Assembly: GCF_900167075.1 (NCBI RefSeq)
Contig: NZ_FUWH01000001.1
Span: 434,001 to 498,000 of the forward strand
Length of the DNA stretch: 64,000 bases
DNA from: Sediminibacterium ginsengisoli
Lineage (GTDB): Bacteria; Bacteroidota; Bacteroidia; Chitinophagales; Chitinophagaceae
Direction: 5' to 3'
Shown: one piece after another, positions 42,964 to 51,905 of the stretch
Position numbering within the stretch: the stretch's first letter is position 1
How the letters are laid out: every line of letters starts with the position of its first letter
Program-made: the position numbers and the translations under genes
The notes under the pieces: model-generated
What the model was told of the DNA's origin: nothing
Databases searched by the model: none
Seen by the model: only the letters and a program-made list of their open reading frames with translations

Positions 42964-43887
42964 ATGAAAAAAAAGATACTGATAGGAATGTTTGCCTTGC
43001 TTGCCATCCATGCAGGTGCACAGACAAAACAGGAGCAGAATGCCGTTAAAAGCCTCTGCGGCTGCTATGAAGTAGAGTTTATGTACGCAGAAACATTCGC
43101 TCCGACTCCCTTGTATAAAAATGCTAAACCTTACAATGCTCATGGTATAGAATGGGTTGTTGCAGAAGAAGCATTGGATAAAAAATTTGTATTGCAGCAC
43201 CTGCTGGTGATCAGCGATACTATGGTGATCAAACACTGGCGTGAAGACTGGGAATATTCAAAGAAAGGACTGTGGAAGTTTGACCATGATGCTGCCTGGA
43301 AATACGATCCCGCTGCAAAAGCAGACGCCGGCAGCTGGACACAGACTGTCTGGGAAACAGACGATGCGCCTCGTTATCAGGGTACCAGCAAATGGATGAT
43401 GAACAACGGAAAGCTGTTCTGGGAAAACACAACCGATGCGCCGCTGCCAAGAAGAGAATACAGCACACGTTCAGACTATAACGTACTTGAACGCGGCAAC
43501 AAACTGATCATTACAGACACAGGCTGGGTACATGAACAGGACAACAGAAAAATCAAACGTACAGACGGCCAGGCAGATTTCTGGATTGCTTCTGAAAAAG
43601 GATTCAATATCTACACCAGGGTAGACGATAAGCAATGTGCTGTTGCCGCAAAATGGTGGAACGAGCATAAAAATTTCTGGAATACAGTGCGTACCTCATG
43701 GGATGAGCTGCTGAAAGGCAAAAGCAATATCCGCCTCATACAGAAAAGCGAAGGCCAGACCTTGTCGCAGCAGTTCGGTAAACTGGAAGCCGAGAAAAAT
43801 GAAGGCGCTGCGCTGAAAGAAAAAGTAAAAATCATCTTAGGCAAGTTCACAGAAACGAAAGAAGCGGCAGCAACAGCAGCCAACTAA
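42964..43887 (+). CDS. Secreted DUF6607 family protein
   Basis: The 307-residue protein has a signal peptide ('KILIGMFALLAIHAGAQ', cleavage near 20). The mature part matches the DUF6607 family pattern: 'VKSLCGCYEVEFMYAETFAP', 'HWREDWEYSK', 'QTVWETDDAPRYQG', 'REYSTRSDYNVLERGN' and 'KWWNEHKNFW'. The function is not known to me. It sits directly before a TonB receptor and an HmuY lipoprotein, and this association suggests a part in heme capture. A CAATTTTG site at 42939-42946, one base off the -7 consensus, may be its promoter. Confidence 0.8.
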   Translation: MKKKILIGMFALLAIHAGAQTKQEQNAVKSLCGCYEVEFMYAETFAPTPLYKNAKPYNAHGIEWVVAEEALDKKFVLQHLLVISDTMVIKHWREDWEYSKKGLWKFDHDAAWKYDPAAKADAGSWTQTVWETDDAPRYQGTSKWMMNNGKLFWENTTDAPLPRREYSTRSDYNVLERGNKLIITDTGWVHEQDNRKIKRTDGQADFWIASEKGFNIYTRVDDKQCAVAAKWWNEHKNFWNTVRTSWDELLKGKSNIRLIQKSEGQTLSQQFGKLEAEKNEGAALKEKVKIILGKFTETKEAAATAAN

Positions 43888-43996
43888 GATTTTCATAAAA
43901 AATACTGATACCGGCAGGCATAACAGCCTGTTCATGCATGAGTAATTGTGCAAACGCCAGTTGCATGCCTGTCGGTGCAGTGCCAAAATATGACCC

Positions 43997-46057
43997 ATGA
44001 ATTATCGCAGCAGCATTTTATTACCGGTAGCGCTGTTCCTGGCTGGTTCAGCTCTTGCACAGCAGCCCGCGCCGGATACCGCACAATTGTCCGGCAGTTC
44101 GGATGATGTGGTTGTAACCGGTCAATACCTGCCGCAGTCGCTGCGCAAATCCGTGTACCAGGTACGTACCATTACCAGCGAGCGCATCAAACTTCGCGGT
44201 GCTGTCAACATACAGCAGGTACTGAATAGTGAGCTGGGTTTCAGGTTCAGCAATGATCTTACGCTGAGCACTACAGATATACAGCTGATGGGCATGTCTG
44301 GCCGCAATGTTAAAATACTGCTCGACGGCGTTCCCATGGTAGACCGCGGAGATACCAGGGAGAGCCTGAACCAGATCGATATCAACCTGGTTGAACGCAT
44401 TGAAATTGTAGAAGGGCCAATGTCTGTTTCCTACGGTTCAGATGCGCTGGCAGGTGTGGTCAATATCATCACCATTAAGAACCGCAAGGATTTGCTTGCA
44501 GTCACTGCAAGAATTCAGGAAGAAACGGCAGGCGGCGAATATGAACCATTTACAGGAAAAGGCGTTCACAACCAGCATGTGGGTGTAACACATAAAAGCC
44601 GGTTGTGGAATTTCGGTGGTTCCATTACACATAATGAATCCGGTGGCTGGGTCGGGAATAAACAGGGACGTGAACAGGAATGGAAACCAAAAGAGCAATG
44701 GCTGGCAAGCGGAGTGATCGGTTACCGGAAAGGCAGCCTGTCAGCCTGGTACCGCCTGGACGCACTTACGGAAGATATCGTTTCAAAAGGGGCGATGGGG
44801 GCTACGTATAAAGCAACGGACCAGGTCTATGCAACTACCCGTTTCACTCACCAGGCCCAGCTCGAATGGCAGGTGAACAACAGGCTGCAGCTTGCATCTG
44901 TACTGGCTTATACCGATTACAAACGTAAAACGGAAACCACTATTGTCGATTTTACAACAGGTGCACGAACACCGGGCACTGCGGCGGGCCAGCAGGATGA
45001 ATCTATTTTCCGTTCAGGGGTATTCCGCACTACAGCACAATACCGGGTCTCAGGAAAACTTTCGCTGCAGCCCGGTATCGACATCAATCTCGACCATGCA
45101 AGCGGTGCACGTATTGAGGGCTCACCTTCGATCAGTGATTATGCATTCTTTGTTTCTTCTGAATGGAAACCGCTTGACGGGATCAATATCAGGCCTGGAT
45201 TCAGGTTCATCAAAAATTCCATTTACGACGCACCACCGGTAATCCCTTCATTGAATACCCTGTTCAGGCTTGCCAGGAAACTGGATCTGCGCATGGCTTA
45301 TGCACGCGGATTCCGTTCACCGGCGCTGCGTGAATTGTATTTCAACTTCTTTGATGCCAGCCATTCCATCAAAGGCAATCCGAACCTGAAAGCGGAAGAG
45401 TCTGACAGTTTCAACGGATCGCTCACATATCTCGTAAAACAACAGCAGGAGCTGCGCATCGAGTCATCACTCGGAGCTTTCTATAATGAGTTCAGGAACC
45501 TGATCAGTTACGGTGTTGATCCTTCGGACCCTTCTGTATCGATGACGATGAATATCGAAAAATTCAGAACAACAGGTCTCACTTTCGAAAACAGGATTAC
45601 CTGGAAACAATTGCAGGCAATCACGGGATTCTCTTATATCGGCCGCTATAACAGGCTTTCAGAAGTGGCAGCTTATACAAAAGACAACCTGCCCGGTTTC
45701 GTATGGTCGCCCGAACTGAATGCAAATATCATCTGGACAGCAGGTAGATCGGGTATTAAGCTGGCAGCGTTCTATAAATACAGTGGCAAACGTCCTTCAT
45801 ACGAAGTAATACAGGTGAACGGGCAATCTGTTCCAAACCTGGTGAGCACTTCGGGATTTCATCTTGCAGATGTGACGGCATCCAAAAGTGTTGGCAGACT
45901 GCTGGTACTTTCGGCAGGTGTAAAGAATCTTTTCGATGTAACCAGACTGAACAACACTTCGGCGGATACAGGCGGGGCGCATAGTTCAGGCGGAGCCGTA
46001 CCGATGGGATACGGAAGGTCTTATTTCCTGACGCTCAATTTCAATTATACCAGGTAG
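43997..46057 (+). CDS. TonB-dependent outer-membrane receptor, probably for heme
   Basis: The 686-residue protein has a signal peptide (about 1-21), a plug domain starting 'DVVVTGQYLPQSLRKSVYQV' (TonB box near 'DDVVVTG'), 'VKILLDGVPMVDRGDTRE', 'IEIVEGPMSVSYGSDALAGV' and a 22-strand-type beta barrel with 'GFRSPALRELYFNFFDASH'. It has no carboxypeptidase-like N-terminal domain, so it is not SusC-type. Placement between DUF6607 and HmuY suggests an HmuR-like heme receptor; the ligand is inference. Confidence 0.87.
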   Translation: MNYRSSILLPVALFLAGSALAQQPAPDTAQLSGSSDDVVVTGQYLPQSLRKSVYQVRTITSERIKLRGAVNIQQVLNSELGFRFSNDLTLSTTDIQLMGMSGRNVKILLDGVPMVDRGDTRESLNQIDINLVERIEIVEGPMSVSYGSDALAGVVNIITIKNRKDLLAVTARIQEETAGGEYEPFTGKGVHNQHVGVTHKSRLWNFGGSITHNESGGWVGNKQGREQEWKPKEQWLASGVIGYRKGSLSAWYRLDALTEDIVSKGAMGATYKATDQVYATTRFTHQAQLEWQVNNRLQLASVLAYTDYKRKTETTIVDFTTGARTPGTAAGQQDESIFRSGVFRTTAQYRVSGKLSLQPGIDINLDHASGARIEGSPSISDYAFFVSSEWKPLDGINIRPGFRFIKNSIYDAPPVIPSLNTLFRLARKLDLRMAYARGFRSPALRELYFNFFDASHSIKGNPNLKAEESDSFNGSLTYLVKQQQELRIESSLGAFYNEFRNLISYGVDPSDPSVSMTMNIEKFRTTGLTFENRITWKQLQAITGFSYIGRYNRLSEVAAYTKDNLPGFVWSPELNANIIWTAGRSGIKLAAFYKYSGKRPSYEVIQVNGQSVPNLVSTSGFHLADVTASKSVGRLLVLSAGVKNLFDVTRLNNTSADTGGAHSSGGAVPMGYGRSYFLTLNFNYTR

Positions 46058-46090
46058 AAAACCTACGATTAACTATAAAACCAACAAACA

Positions 46091-47146
46091 ATGAACAAAC
46101 TCAAAATTGCAGTAGCCATAATGGCATTGGCCGGTGGACTGGCAGCCTGCAAGAAAAACAACGATACGATTATTGTGGTGCCACCATCGGATGGAACACA
46201 ACTGCAGCTGAAAGGACTGATCGCCAATGAAGCGGGAAGCAGTGCAGGCAATTCAGTGTATGTGGACCTAAGCACGGCAACACAGGTAGTGGCAGCAAGG
46301 AGCAGCTGGGATCTTGGTTTTTATACCGGCAGTGATTTCCGGGTGATCCTCAATAATACCACTTCAGCAACAGCAAAAATGATCAATAAAAATGACCTCG
46401 CGCAGGTAGGTACAGCGGATACGGTGGGCCTGAACAAGCTTGCCATCGGTTATGATGCAGCTTCACTGGCATTGATCGACGATATCAGGGGTAATCTGAG
46501 CAAAACCGTGATCGCAGCGGTTTCGGAAACAGCAACCGATAATAAAGTGTATATCGTAAACTGCGGAACCGGTGGCAGCGTTGCGGCACGCAGCTTCTAC
46601 AAGATCAGGGTACTGCGCAAAGGAACCGGTTATACACTTCAGTATGCAAAACTGGAAGAAACCACCTTTAAAACCATAGATGTTACCAAAGACAGTCAGT
46701 ACGATTTCAGCTACGTCTCGTTTGATAATGGCCTGGTGAAAGTAGCACCCGAAAAAGGAAACTGGGATTTTGTATGGGGTTATACCATGTTTGAAACAGC
46801 CCTGGGGGCAACCATGATCCCTTATGCATCATCCGACTTTATTACCATCAACAGCCGAAACGGTGTGCAGGTATCGGAAGTGCTTACTTCAACCGTGAGT
46901 TATGCAGACTTTAAAGACAGCATGCTGACAAAGATCACGTTCAGTTCAGCGATCGATTCCCTGGGTACCAGATGGCGTACTGCGTCAGCAACCGCGGGAC
47001 AGTCGGGCGTTAAAAAAGACCGCTTCTACGTGATCAAGGATGCGGCCGGCAATTACTATAAACTGAAGTTCATGAGCTTCCATGGCGACGACGGCGGAAC
47101 CAGGGGTAAACCGGAGCTGGAATACAAATTGGTTAAAAAGGGCTGA
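46091..47146 (+). CDS. HmuY family heme-binding lipoprotein
   Basis: HmuY proteins are surface lipoproteins that take heme from host or environmental carriers and pass it to a TonB receptor. This 351-residue protein has a lipobox 'GGLAACKKN' (Cys20) and two HmuY-type halves marked by 'SSWDLGFYTGSDFRVILN' and 'GNWDFVWGYTMFE', then 'DRFYVIKDAAGNYYKLKFMSF'. It lies 33 bases after the receptor. Heme ligands cannot be assigned here. A strong terminator follows. Confidence 0.88.
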   Translation: MNKLKIAVAIMALAGGLAACKKNNDTIIVVPPSDGTQLQLKGLIANEAGSSAGNSVYVDLSTATQVVAARSSWDLGFYTGSDFRVILNNTTSATAKMINKNDLAQVGTADTVGLNKLAIGYDAASLALIDDIRGNLSKTVIAAVSETATDNKVYIVNCGTGGSVAARSFYKIRVLRKGTGYTLQYAKLEETTFKTIDVTKDSQYDFSYVSFDNGLVKVAPEKGNWDFVWGYTMFETALGATMIPYASSDFITINSRNGVQVSEVLTSTVSYADFKDSMLTKITFSSAIDSLGTRWRTASATAGQSGVKKDRFYVIKDAAGNYYKLKFMSFHGDDGGTRGKPELEYKLVKKG

Positions 47147-47165
47147 ACGAGCCCCCTAAAACATA

Positions 47166-47193
47166 AGCCCCACCTGTAAAGTGGGGTTTTTTC
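47166..47193 (+). terminator. Rho-independent terminator after the HmuY gene
   Basis: CCCCAC (47168-47173) pairs with GTGGGG (47181-47186), followed by six T residues. Confidence 0.85.
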
Positions 47194-47257
47194 TTCCATA
47201 TCCGTACCTTCGCAAACATTTTATCTATTGACATTAACTGATCGAACGGAAATCTGT

Positions 47258-50200
47258 ATGAGTGCGAAATACCAGGAATTTTCAGGATTAAACCTCCCGT
47301 CTATTGAGCAGGAGATATTGGCAGCATGGAAAGCAGGCGAAGCATTTGAAAAAAGTGTATCCCTGCGCGAAGGCAAAACGCCATTTGTGTTTTATGAAGG
47401 GCCTCCGAGCGCCAACGGTATGCCGGGTATTCACCACGTGATCTCGCGTACACTGAAGGATATGGTATGCCGCTATAAAACCATGCAGGGTTTCCAGGTA
47501 AAACGGAAAGGTGGCTGGGATACGCACGGTTTGCCGGTAGAACTGGGTGTTGAGAAGGAACTGGGCATTACCAAGGAAGATATCGGTCATAAGATCTCTG
47601 TTGAAGAATACAACCAGAAATGCCGCGAAGCCGTACTTCGCTACAAGGATAAATGGGACGATCTGACCACCAAAATGGGGTATTGGGTAGATCTCGGCAA
47701 CCCTTATGTCACATTCGAAAATAATTATATAGAATCGCTCTGGTGGATCCTGAGCGAGTTGTATAAGAAAGGATTTTTATATGAAAGCGTAAGCATACAG
47801 CCTTATTCGCCTGCAGCGGGAACGGGCCTCAGTTCGCATGAACTGAATCAACCCGGCACTTATAAAGATGTAAAAGACACATCGGCGGTAGCAATGTTCA
47901 AAGCGGTGAATGCAGATCTTATATCCAGACCGTTCTGGAGTAAAGTGAATGCCTCCGAAATGCTGAACGATGAAGTATTCTTCCTCGCATGGACAACCAC
48001 GCCATGGACATTACCGTCCAACCTGGGTCTTACGGTAGGACCAAACATCGATTATGTACTCGTAAAAACCTTTAATCCATACACGCATCTGCCGGTACAG
48101 GTGATCATGGCGCAGGCATTGCTCGGGAAGTTCTTTAAACCGGAAAACGAGAACGGCGATTTTGAAAGCTATACCGCCGAGCAGAAAACACAGCCCTGGA
48201 AAATACTGGCAACATTCAAGGGCAAAGAAATAGAAGGCTGTACCTATGAGCAGCTGCTTCCTTATGAAGCCAATTCACGGCAAGAGATAGAAAGGCTCAC
48301 ACCCGGAGCACAGCCTTTCAGGGTAATCACAGGTGATTTTGTAACTACCGAAGATGGTACGGGTATCGTACACACTGCCCCGGCATTTGGTGCGGATGAT
48401 TATAAGGTAGGGCAGAAATTCAACATCGGGATTCTTACCATGGTAGACAGGCAGGGTAAGTTTGTGGCTGGTCTGGGAGAATTCAGCAACAGGTATGTAA
48501 AAAATTACAAGGACGATCCGGATTATGCGGATGTAAACGTAGATATCTGCGTAAAGCTCAAAAAAGAGAACCGGGCCTTCAAGGTAGAGAAATATGAACA
48601 CAGCTATCCGCATTGCTGGAGGACGGATAAACCAATACTTTATTACCCGCTCGATGCGTGGTTTATCAGAACTACTGCTGTGAAAGACAGGATGGTAGAG
48701 CTGAACAAAACCATCAACTGGAAGCCGCGTTCAACCGGCGAAGGAAGATTCGGTAACTGGCTGGAGAATATGGTAGACTGGAACCTGAGCCGCAGCCGTT
48801 ACTGGGGAACACCATTACCTGTATGGCGCACGGAAGACGGAAACGAAGAGAAATGTATCGGCTCCGTAGCAGAATTGAACGAGGGCATCCGCAAGGCGAA
48901 CGAGGTACTGGGCGGTAATGTGAACAGCAATTACCTGCACGAGGGTATTCTCGATCTTCATAAACCATATGTAGACGAGATTGTACTGGTGAGCGACAGC
49001 GGTAAACCGATGCATCGCGTACCGGATCTGATAGATGTATGGTTCGACAGCGGTGCGATGCCTTATGCGCAGTGGCATTATCCTTTTGAGAACCAGGATA
49101 ACATCGATAAAGGCCAGGCATTCCCGGCAGATTTCATTGCGGAAGGTGTTGACCAGACACGCGGCTGGTTCTATACTTTGCATGCATTGGGTGTAATGCT
49201 GTTTGATAGTGTCGCATATAAGACAGTGGTAAGTAACGGTCTGGTACTGGATAAGAATGGTAATAAAATGAGCAAACGTCTCGGCAACGTGGTAAACCCG
49301 TTCGAGACGATCGAAAAATATGGTGCGGATGCAACACGCTGGTACCTGATCACGAATGCATCGCCATGGGATAACCTCAAGTTCGATCTGGCAGGTATAC
49401 AGGAAGTACAGCGTAAGTTCTTCGGAACCCTGTACAACACATACCAGTTCTTTACACTATATGCGAACGTGGATGGATTTGCGTTCCGCGAAAATTATAT
49501 ACCACTGGCAGAAAGGCCGGAGATCGATCGCTGGATCCTTTCATCGCTCAATACACTTATTAAAAGGGTAACGGCAGCCATGGACGATTACGAACCAACC
49601 CTGGCCGGCCGTGCGGTAGAGGAATTCCTCGACGAGCACCTGAGTAACTGGTATGTACGTCTTTGCCGTCGTCGTTTCTGGAAAGGAGAATATGAGCAGG
49701 ATAAGATCAGTGCATACCAGACCTTGTATGAGTGCCTGGAAACAATCGTTCGCCTGATCGCACCTATTTCACCCTTCTTCAGCGATGCGGTATTCCGCAA
49801 ATTAAATGCGGTAACAGAACGTTTCCCGGCAGCTTCCGTGCATCATGCCGATTTCCCGGTTGCCAGTGAAGAGGCGATCGATGTATTGCTGGAGGAAAGG
49901 ATGCAGCTGGCGCAGGATGTATGTTCACTTGTATTGTCACTCCGTAAAAAAGTGAATATTAAAGTAAGGCAGCCATTACAGAAAGTGCTGATCCCGGTGC
50001 TCAATCCTGCCATGAAAGAACAGCTCGAAAAGATCGGCGACCTGATCAAAGCGGAAGTGAATGTAAAGGAGATAGAATATATCACAGATACCGAAGGTGT
50101 GATCCGTAAGAAGATCAAAGCCAACTTTAAGGCGCTGGGAACCCGTATGGGTACGAAAATGAAGGCAGTGAGTGCCGCTATCGGTGCTATGACTCAGCAT

Positions 50201-50629
50201 GATATAGCAGCTTTCGAAAAAGCAGGGGAATTTGATCTGGAACTGGATGGGGAAAAAATTACCCTTTCCTTGTCTGATGTAGATCTCGCAGCAGAAGACA
50301 TCCCTGGCTGGAGCGTTGCCAACAAGGGCAACCTGACCGTAGCGCTGGATATTACCCTCACAGAAGACCTTTTACAGGAGGGAAATGCCCGTGAATTCGT
50401 GAACCGGATACAAAATATCAGAAAAGAAAGCGGATTTGAACTCACAGACCGTATATTCGTGAATGTGCTTGAGAACGAGACCCTCAGGCCGTCAATTATT
50501 AAATATAACGATTATATTTGCCGCGAAATTCTGGCAGATGTCATAGAATGGAACACCGAAATTGAGAATGGCATTGAAATTGAAGTCAATGACACGCTGC
50601 TGAAAGTGGTAGTAAACAAAAAAGGATAA
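47258..50629 (+). CDS. ileS: Isoleucyl-tRNA synthetase
   Basis: IleS charges tRNA-Ile. The 1123-residue protein has the HIGH-like 'PPSANGMPGIHHVISR', the editing domain with 'AWTTTPWTLPSNLGLTVG' and 'GTGIVHTAPAFGADDY', the KMSKS motif 'GNKMSKRLGNVV', and an anticodon-binding domain. It is longer than the E. coli type and lacks its C-terminal Cys4 zinc site, which fits the IleS2 (eukaryote-like) class. I chose ATG at 47258; an upstream TTG in frame is unlikely. Confidence 0.95.
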   Translation: MSAKYQEFSGLNLPSIEQEILAAWKAGEAFEKSVSLREGKTPFVFYEGPPSANGMPGIHHVISRTLKDMVCRYKTMQGFQVKRKGGWDTHGLPVELGVEKELGITKEDIGHKISVEEYNQKCREAVLRYKDKWDDLTTKMGYWVDLGNPYVTFENNYIESLWWILSELYKKGFLYESVSIQPYSPAAGTGLSSHELNQPGTYKDVKDTSAVAMFKAVNADLISRPFWSKVNASEMLNDEVFFLAWTTTPWTLPSNLGLTVGPNIDYVLVKTFNPYTHLPVQVIMAQALLGKFFKPENENGDFESYTAEQKTQPWKILATFKGKEIEGCTYEQLLPYEANSRQEIERLTPGAQPFRVITGDFVTTEDGTGIVHTAPAFGADDYKVGQKFNIGILTMVDRQGKFVAGLGEFSNRYVKNYKDDPDYADVNVDICVKLKKENRAFKVEKYEHSYPHCWRTDKPILYYPLDAWFIRTTAVKDRMVELNKTINWKPRSTGEGRFGNWLENMVDWNLSRSRYWGTPLPVWRTEDGNEEKCIGSVAELNEGIRKANEVLGGNVNSNYLHEGILDLHKPYVDEIVLVSDSGKPMHRVPDLIDVWFDSGAMPYAQWHYPFENQDNIDKGQAFPADFIAEGVDQTRGWFYTLHALGVMLFDSVAYKTVVSNGLVLDKNGNKMSKRLGNVVNPFETIEKYGADATRWYLITNASPWDNLKFDLAGIQEVQRKFFGTLYNTYQFFTLYANVDGFAFRENYIPLAERPEIDRWILSSLNTLIKRVTAAMDDYEPTLAGRAVEEFLDEHLSNWYVRLCRRRFWKGEYEQDKISAYQTLYECLETIVRLIAPISPFFSDAVFRKLNAVTERFPAASVHHADFPVASEEAIDVLLEERMQLAQDVCSLVLSLRKKVNIKVRQPLQKVLIPVLNPAMKEQLEKIGDLIKAEVNVKEIEYITDTEGVIRKKIKANFKALGTRMGTKMKAVSAAIGAMTQHDIAAFEKAGEFDLELDGEKITLSLSDVDLAAEDIPGWSVANKGNLTVALDITLTEDLLQEGNAREFVNRIQNIRKESGFELTDRIFVNVLENETLRPSIIKYNDYICREILADVIEWNTEIENGIEIEVNDTLLKVVVNKKG

Positions 50630-50635
50630 AAGCGT

Positions 50636-51610
50636 ATGGCTACTAAGAAACCTGCTCCAAAAAAAGCGGCTCCGGCTAAAAAAGCAGTCGCTAAGCCCGC
50701 TCCTGCAAAGGCAGCAACCAAGCCAGCCCCTAAAAAGGCGGCAGCACCAGCCAAACCGGCCCCCAAAAAGGCACCGGCTAAACCGGCTCCTAAAAAAGCA
50801 GTTCCGGCCAAAACCGCTTCCAAACCTGTTAAAGCCGCCCCTAAAAAAGCGCCGGCTAAACCGGCTGCCAAAAAGACGGTACCAGCCAAACCAGCACCCA
50901 AACCGGTAAAGAAAGCACCGGCTCCGGCACCAGCTAAACCAGCTCCTAAAAAAGCAGTTCCGGTTCCGGCAAAGAAGGCAGCACCAGTTAAAACACCACC
51001 GGCACCGGTAAAAGCAGCACCAGTTAAGCCTGTTGCAGCTCCTCCGCCACCGCCGCCCGTTAAAAAAACACCACCGCCTCCTCCGGCTAAACCGGTTAAA
51101 AAGCAACCGGAACCGATCAAAGAGGTAAAAGTGCCAAAAACAAGCGTTAAAACGAGTGTTCCTTACAGACCAGGCTACACACCATTAGAAAAAAGAGTGG
51201 AAACAACTAAAAGCAACGAACCATTAGTGAAATACAGTGACGCAGATCTGAATGAATTCAGGGAATTGATCAACAAAAAACTCGAAGCAGCCAAAAAAGA
51301 ACTGGCTTACCTGCAGGGTTTGATCACGAGAAAAGATGAAATGGGCGGCGATAACGACGATGCCCGCTACATGACCATGGAAGATGGCAGTATGAGTATG
51401 GAAAGAGAGCAACTGAGCCAGATGGCCAGTCGCCAGATCACTTATATCGACCATCTTGAAAAGGCCATCATGCGGATCGAGAACAAAACCTACGGTATCT
51501 GCCGAGTTACCGGGAAGCTGATCGATAAAGCCCGTCTCCGCGCGGTACCACATGCAACTTTAAGCCTTGAAGCAAAACTCGGACTGGTAAAACCAAGTCC
51601 TGAACAATAA
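50636..51610 (+). CDS. DksA/TraR-like protein with long Lys/Ala/Pro histone-H1-like tail
   Basis: This 324-residue protein has two parts. Residues 1-160 are almost only Lys, Ala, Pro and Val ('KKAAPAKKAVAKPAPAKA'), like histone H1 tails, with two proline runs near 136-150. Residues about 198-318 form a DksA/TraR-type coiled coil and C-terminal motif 'YGICRVTGKLIDKARLRAVP'. Only Cys289 of the four zinc cysteines remains (the others are Thr292, Ser310 and Ala313). It probably binds RNA polymerase or nucleic acid. It starts 6 bases after ileS, so both are likely co-transcribed. Confidence 0.82.
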   Translation: MATKKPAPKKAAPAKKAVAKPAPAKAATKPAPKKAAAPAKPAPKKAPAKPAPKKAVPAKTASKPVKAAPKKAPAKPAAKKTVPAKPAPKPVKKAPAPAPAKPAPKKAVPVPAKKAAPVKTPPAPVKAAPVKPVAAPPPPPPVKKTPPPPPAKPVKKQPEPIKEVKVPKTSVKTSVPYRPGYTPLEKRVETTKSNEPLVKYSDADLNEFRELINKKLEAAKKELAYLQGLITRKDEMGGDNDDARYMTMEDGSMSMEREQLSQMASRQITYIDHLEKAIMRIENKTYGICRVTGKLIDKARLRAVPHATLSLEAKLGLVKPSPEQ

Positions 51611-51634
51611 ATTACAGTGCTTTAAATGCCCTGG

Positions 51635-51668
51635 AAAAGACCTCCTGTTAGTCAACAGGAGGTCTTTT
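51635..51668 (+). terminator. Rho-independent terminator after the DksA-like gene
   Basis: AAAAGACCTCCTGTT (51635-51649) and AACAGGAGGTCTTTT (51654-51668) form a perfect 15-bp stem with a 4-base loop. Confidence 0.9.
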
Positions 51669-51905
51669 CGTTTACAGCTGATGATGAATCAGTTATAAAA
51701 AAAGCCGCTTTACGGCCCTGTTAAGGAGATATCAGTAGAAATGTTATCGCAATTAATTAATAATCAGTCAATTATATTCGTATTTAAACTACTGCTATAT
51801 ATAGTCTTATAGTATTCTAATCCCGTTCTAACGCGCTCATCATAAAACGACTTCCTTTTTTTGGAGCGTAACCCGTTTTAGGGACATTGCAGCCACTAAA
51901 ACTAT
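51669..51905. other. Long AT-rich upstream region of the susC-like gene
   Basis: This 237-base stretch has no open frame I would call. It holds a small GCCG/CGGC hairpin at about 51704-51716 preceded by an A-run (terminator-like on the minus strand, with no minus gene nearby) and a very AT-rich block at 51740-51830. A promoter and possible leader regulation for susC are expected here, but no perfect TAnnTTTG site is seen. Confidence 0.4.

Noticed and set aside
50492..51120. Two minus-strand low-complexity frames (Arg/Cys/Phe-rich and Gly/Ala-rich) opposite the Lys/Ala/Pro tail
   Set aside because: They are the complement of the repetitive tail coding sequence; no start context and no family.
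51695..51717. Minus-strand terminator-like hairpin upstream of susC
   Set aside because: Short 4-bp stem and no minus-strand gene to terminate; probably chance.
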